From: Citrus sinensis
Taxonomy: Eukaryota; Streptophyta; Magnoliopsida; Sapindales; Rutaceae
Direction: 5' to 3'
DNA: 64,000 nucleotides
Assembly (NCBI RefSeq): GCF_022201045.2
Contig: NC_068557.1
Location: 30,171,501-30,235,500, forward strand
Notes under the pieces: generated by a model
Databases searched by the model: none
The model's input: only the letters and a program-made list of their open reading frames with translations
What the model was told of the DNA's origin: nothing
Position numbers and translations under genes: made by a program
Shown here: in pieces, positions 60,301-64,000 of the stretch
How the letters are laid out: each line of letters begins with the position of its first letter
How positions within the stretch are numbered: position 1 is the first letter of the stretch

Positions 60301-60505
60301 GCAATTGACTAAATTTCCAATTAATTTTGCAAATTTAATCACATCAGTTCTAATTGTATGACTAATTATGATTTAATTAAAAAAAAGTTGAGAAGAGAAA
60401 CAATACCCAGGAAAGGACACTATCAGCAAGAGCGAGATGGCTGTTACAGAATCTGCATTTGTAATAAGACCTGCCTTTCAGCTCCACCAGAAAAATCCTT
60501 CCCAT
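57366..60505 (-). CDS. Yippee-like zinc-binding protein
   Basis: Member of the eukaryotic Yippee family, small proteins with a single conserved zinc-binding fold; plant members have no settled biochemical role. Five exons on the complement (60505-60407, 58706-58663, 58101-57993, 57593-57538, 57444-57366) give 128 aa, the usual size. The sequence is MGRIFLVELKGRSYY then KCRFC (first Cys pair, 17 and 20), FNCRRGRAYLF, VNIMLGPQEERLMLSGMHTV then EDIFCCCCGQIVGWKY (second Cys pair), and a terminal KNQKYKEGKFVLERW. Exons 2 and 4 are tiny (44 and 56 nt) but splice in frame and complete the domain. Intron 1 (1.7 kb) contains an exact 182-bp tandem duplication. Confidence 0.93.
59374..59739. repeat. 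Exact 182-bp tandem duplication in Yippee intron 1
   Basis: The 182 bp from 59374 are repeated at 59556 (both begin ACTGGAACTTTACATTTACA and both end in ATCACATTAAAA). I saw no difference between copies. It lies entirely within intron 1 of the Yippee-like gene, so it need not affect the protein. Confidence 0.93.
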
Positions 60506-62159
60506 TTGAATTGCAATTTGCAAGCAAAAACAATTAAGTTTGACCTGTCATATTATCAACAACACAACAACGTCACCTTCGCAACTAATTAGACTACTTT
60601 CTGCTGTTAACTTGGCAAGTTAAGACACCAGACAACGCACGTTCAAGTTTGATTCGCCCGGCTTTCGTCACACTTTATTATTTGATGGGATCGAACTCAT
60701 CGAGACACCGGGTTTCTCAAAACTGGCGCAATGTCTGCACATCTTTTAATTTCTAACCTAAAATCCATCTGGAATTACAAAATAACCCTCAGACAAAGGC
60801 ATAAATTCATTAAAAATAAAACCACTACAACAAATGTGAAATCTTACCTAAAAATCCTCCACCCAAACGCCATTCTCGAATTCAAATCGTATGGCTTCAT
60901 CTTTAAGTTAAAGTTTTTTTAATTAGGTGTTAATTTAGCATGATATCATAGCACACTTCACCTAAAGATTTTGCCTAAATCTCCCGCATATTAATTAAAT
61001 TCATACGAAGTGGTGATTCAAACAATTAACAGCAGAAACACTCAATCCCAATTATTACCCAATAAGGCTACTGTAGTGTTGTATTATAAGTATAAAATAA
61101 AATTAACTTAACTTGTAAGTTACAACAACTATTATTTACCGAATACTTTGGTGTTGTACTCAAACTCATTACCAAACAAGGTTTAAAGCTCACTTGTACT
61201 TGATCTTTTTCAAGATTAAGACTTTGTTTTATATATATATATATTAATAGAGCTTATTTAAGTAGAACTTTTACAAACAGAGGTTTTACACAAAAAAAAA
61301 AAAAAATTGAGTTATTTGATTGCCAATTAGAATTTTTATTAAAAATTATAAGATTATTTTAATAGATAATTTTTAAAGTTATATTATGTACGATTGTGAA
61401 ACAAATTAATGGTATGTTTGATTTGAAAAAATGAAAGAAAAAGAGAGGGGAGGAAAGGAAGAAAAAAGGAATGAAATAAGGGGAGAAAATATAAATTTCA
61501 TATGATCGTATCAAATCAAACAATCAAATTGAAATTGACAATCTTTTTTCCTCATTTTCTCTTTGACTCTCTTTTTCCCCTCATCTTCTCTCCCCCTCTT
61601 TCCTTGAGTGTAAATTGATAATTTTTTTATCTCACTTGCATAAACGAGACAGGACTGGGATTGACAAATCCCGTCTCATTCTATCTCGTTGTCAATCCTG
61701 TTGATTTGATTTATTATTATATTATTGAATTATTGAATATTTTAACATGATTGAAGTTGTTATTGTCCAAATCTATAGTTTTTGAAGAATAAGTCTTAAT
61801 ATTTATGTGCAATGGAAGCAAATAGGTAATTAAAAAAAATTTAGTATAAAATTATATTCAAACATACATTAAGTCATAATAAAACTATTATTTGGTAATT
61901 CTACTTTGTATTTATTCAAGATTTTTGCTCTATTAAATTATGATGATCATTAAAAGAAAAAAGCCAGAATTTATTTATTTACATTTGGACTGTTCAGGAT
62001 AATGGGATGAGACGAGATTAGGATAATTTTTTGTCCCAAAAAAATAAAGGAACAGAAATAAGACTTTTTTATTTATCTCATTTGCATGTACGGGATGGGA
62101 CCAGGATTGGCAAATCCCGTCCCATCTCGTCCAATTGCCAACATGAATCATATGTGAGT
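60506..62159. other. Yippee-like promoter and repeat-rich spacer
   Basis: The DNA next to 60505 is the 5' UTR/promoter of the Yippee-like gene. No other gene is supported. At about 61,640-61,700 and 62,085-62,145 two related segments occur (each contains a form of GATTGnCAAATCCCGTC with GAGAC/GGGAC blocks). They resemble subterminal repeats of hAT-type elements, but an intact element could not be delimited. Confidence 0.45.
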
Positions 62160-62420
62160 TAAAGCAAGATTTTCAAGGTCGAGTGGTGGGCTGTTGCTTT
62201 CACATCTGTAAGGGTAGCAGCTTGAGTCCTAATGGACTCCACTTTCTCCCTCAATAAAAAATAATTGAGTGGAGGTTATCACAATCTTTCTCCCTTACAA
62301 AAAATTGTAAGTGGAGCAGACATTTCTCGACTATTAGAAAAAGTAGGCAACCTAGGACAAAAAATTGTGAGCGGAGTACATATCCCTCCAATATTAGACA
62401 GGCAGGCAATCTAGATAGTG
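62160..62420 (+). mobile_element. tRNA-derived SINE-like element
   Basis: A-box-like AGGTCGAGTGG (62176-62186) and B-box-like AGCTTGAGTCC (62219-62229) are 32 bp apart, the spacing of a Pol III internal promoter. A body with GGACTCCACTTTCTCCCTC follows, a layout similar to plant Au-type SINEs as I recall them. The 3' end is approximate and no target duplication was found. Confidence 0.5.
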
Positions 62421-62639
62421 CTTCATAAAGATTTAAGATAAACTAATACCAATAGTTGTATGTATTAATAACAATTTATATATATCTAACGTAATATCCA
62501 ATTGTTTGTTTGTATTATCAATATTAAAAAAAAAAAGAGGTTTCCATTTTTTTATACTAGTTTTCTACCATAAAAATAAGGTCCAACTATCTAATTTTCA
62601 TTATTGATTCTAGTAACTTAAAATAATTCATTCAAATTC

Positions 62640-64000
62640 TTTAATAAAGTAAACACATCAATTAGAATATAATTTATTTTGGATTTAGATTTCTACAGTT
62701 CAAGTAAACAATTTATTCTGATTTTTATTATTCATTCTGATTTGAGCTTATTCCAATTATCAACCAAAAAATGCACCATAGTTAAATCTCTAAAGCAATA
62801 GAACTATCATTCTTTTTATTAATGATAGGCTAATCATTGATTAAAGACTTTTTTTTCAAATTTGTCTCACATCATACATCACAAATTTTGACATAGGACA
62901 TTATTTTAGGATTTAAGAATTTTTTTTAGATATTCTAATATTTTTTATTTTTAATTAGAGTCAAGTATAGTCAGGGTTTTAATATTTTATTTCCATCATA
63001 ATTGTGATTTGATTTTCTTTTTAAGTTAATTTAGGAAAATATGTTTCACTATTATAAATAAGGAGATCGTTATTATTTTCATAACATTTTGATTAAAACA
63101 AACTCCTCTTTTATACTTTCTTTGAGAAAATCTATCAAAATCTCTCTTGTAGAGTCGTTTCAATTAGACGGACATTTAATCTCACTTATAGCAATATAAA
63201 AAATCCCATCAAGTCTTTTAGATTAGAATGAAATCTAATCACGCTTCGATTAAAGTGTAATTTAATTGCGTTGTCTTGGTCTGATACTAGAACAATATCT
63301 AATGTTTATCTAAATTATCAATGTGCTTCCGTTACTCCACTATATATTAGTATCAGAGTAGCTTTGTGCCAATCACATCCATCCTCACTGAATCCATCAC
63401 CAAAAAACAAAAAATAAAAATAAAAAGATCCTAAAATTTTAAAAACCCTAGCCATTACGTCCACCACCATTGTCATGGGCGCAACCATCATTCAACACCA
63501 CAATACAAGATTCCCTAGCCTTCAACAACCAAAACCCAACCATTGTTGACAGAAGCTATTGTAAGGAACCATAGCACAAAGCCACAAAAATCCATGAGCT
63601 TCCTTACTTTAATCACTGCCAATCTCCTCATTCTAGCCGTCCTCTTCACCACGCAAAACAACCATCAACCTCGACATCCATAGTTCGTCAAATTCTAGCC
63701 ACTATCGAGAACGACAGTTGCCAAAATATGGCAACCAAACCAAACTCGTGGCCCAACTTCGTCATTTCCATCCACCGATGTCGCCGCAAGATGATTGCCA
63801 CTACTAAAATTAGCTTGCTCTGACCTGTCCTCTCTTCAAGATCCGTCTCTTTTTTGTCCCAATCACAGACACCAATTGCTGGCAACACCAAAACCTTAAA
63901 AGTCAAGTTATTTATAGTTTTTTCGTTGGTTGTATTTTTAATTTGAGTAAAAAAATGACAAAGATAGATTATTAGGGTTCGTATTGTTTCCTTAAACTTA
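62640..64000 (+). mobile_element. Probable start of a degenerate copia-type LTR element
   Basis: A TATA-like ATTATAAATAAGGAG (63051-63065) sits in sequence resembling a plant copia LTR. At 63349-63361 AGTATCAGAG resembles the initiator-Met tRNA primer site (TGGTATCAGAG) that follows the 5' LTR in many plant copia elements. Downstream DNA to the window end becomes GC-richer but has no long plus-strand frame, so any gag is decayed. The LTR's left end was not found, and the 3' part would lie outside this window. Confidence 0.4.

Noticed and set aside
63688-63906. Minus-strand 72-codon frame at the right edge
   Set aside because: No recognisable content; lies within the presumed retroelement and opposite to its likely direction.
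1-64000. CRISPR arrays, operons, plasmid or phage features
   Set aside because: Plant nuclear DNA with spliced genes; the direct repeats found are microsatellites, tandem duplications or transposon parts, not spaced repeat arrays.

Overview
This is plant nuclear DNA: AT-rich, with intron-rich genes using GT-AG splice sites, long AT-rich spacers, microsatellites and many short transposable-element relics. Gene families and gene order point to a eudicot, most likely a rosid. Citrus or a relative is a guess from general sequence character, not from a search. I rebuilt eight protein-coding genes exon by exon, and every junction keeps the reading frame. One further single-exon gene is plausible but unrecognised.

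Layout. 0.9-1.8 kb (+): small SBP-box factor of the SPL3/4/5 class, with a miR156 site in its 3' UTR. 3.6-5.7 kb (-): mitochondrial basic amino acid carrier (BAC1-like). 6.5-12.3 kb (-): peroxisomal processing protease DEG15 ending in SKL, with a LINE relic in an intron. 16.8-21.9 kb (+): RING1-type Polycomb E3 ligase. 24.1-25.4 kb (-): dormancy/auxin-associated DRM1-like protein. 29.1-29.6 kb (+): small unknown protein. 32.2-36.2 kb (-): CCCH zinc-finger protein resembling FRIGIDA-ESSENTIAL 1. 43.6-47.7 kb (+): malectin-like/LRR receptor-like protein (RLP4-like). 51.7-52.2 kb (+): EAR-motif ERF repressor (ERF12-like). 57.4-60.5 kb (-): Yippee-like zinc-binding protein.

The spacers hold mobile DNA that can be delimited from the sequence: three non-autonomous hAT-type elements with 8-bp target duplications (two almost abutting upstream of the FES1-like gene), a 1.34-kb solo LTR with a 5-bp target duplication, a ~760-bp foldback element, four tRNA-derived SINE-like elements (two with candidate target duplications), a 5'-truncated LINE, and the probable start of a copia-type LTR element at the right edge.

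The gene order looks like an un-fractionated ancestor of two Arabidopsis blocks, as I recall them: At2g33810-33835 (SPL3, BAC1, DRM-like, FES1) and At1g28320-28360 (DEG15, DRM1, RLP4, ERF12). SPL3, RING1 and FES1 families all act on phase change or flowering, but nothing here shows co-regulation; shared ancestry is the simpler reading. I found no CRISPR array, operon-like system or clearly new biological system. The least ordinary points are an in-frame hydrophobic upstream extension of the SPL gene, the tandem hAT insertion next to FES1, and an exact 182-bp tandem duplication in the Yippee gene.
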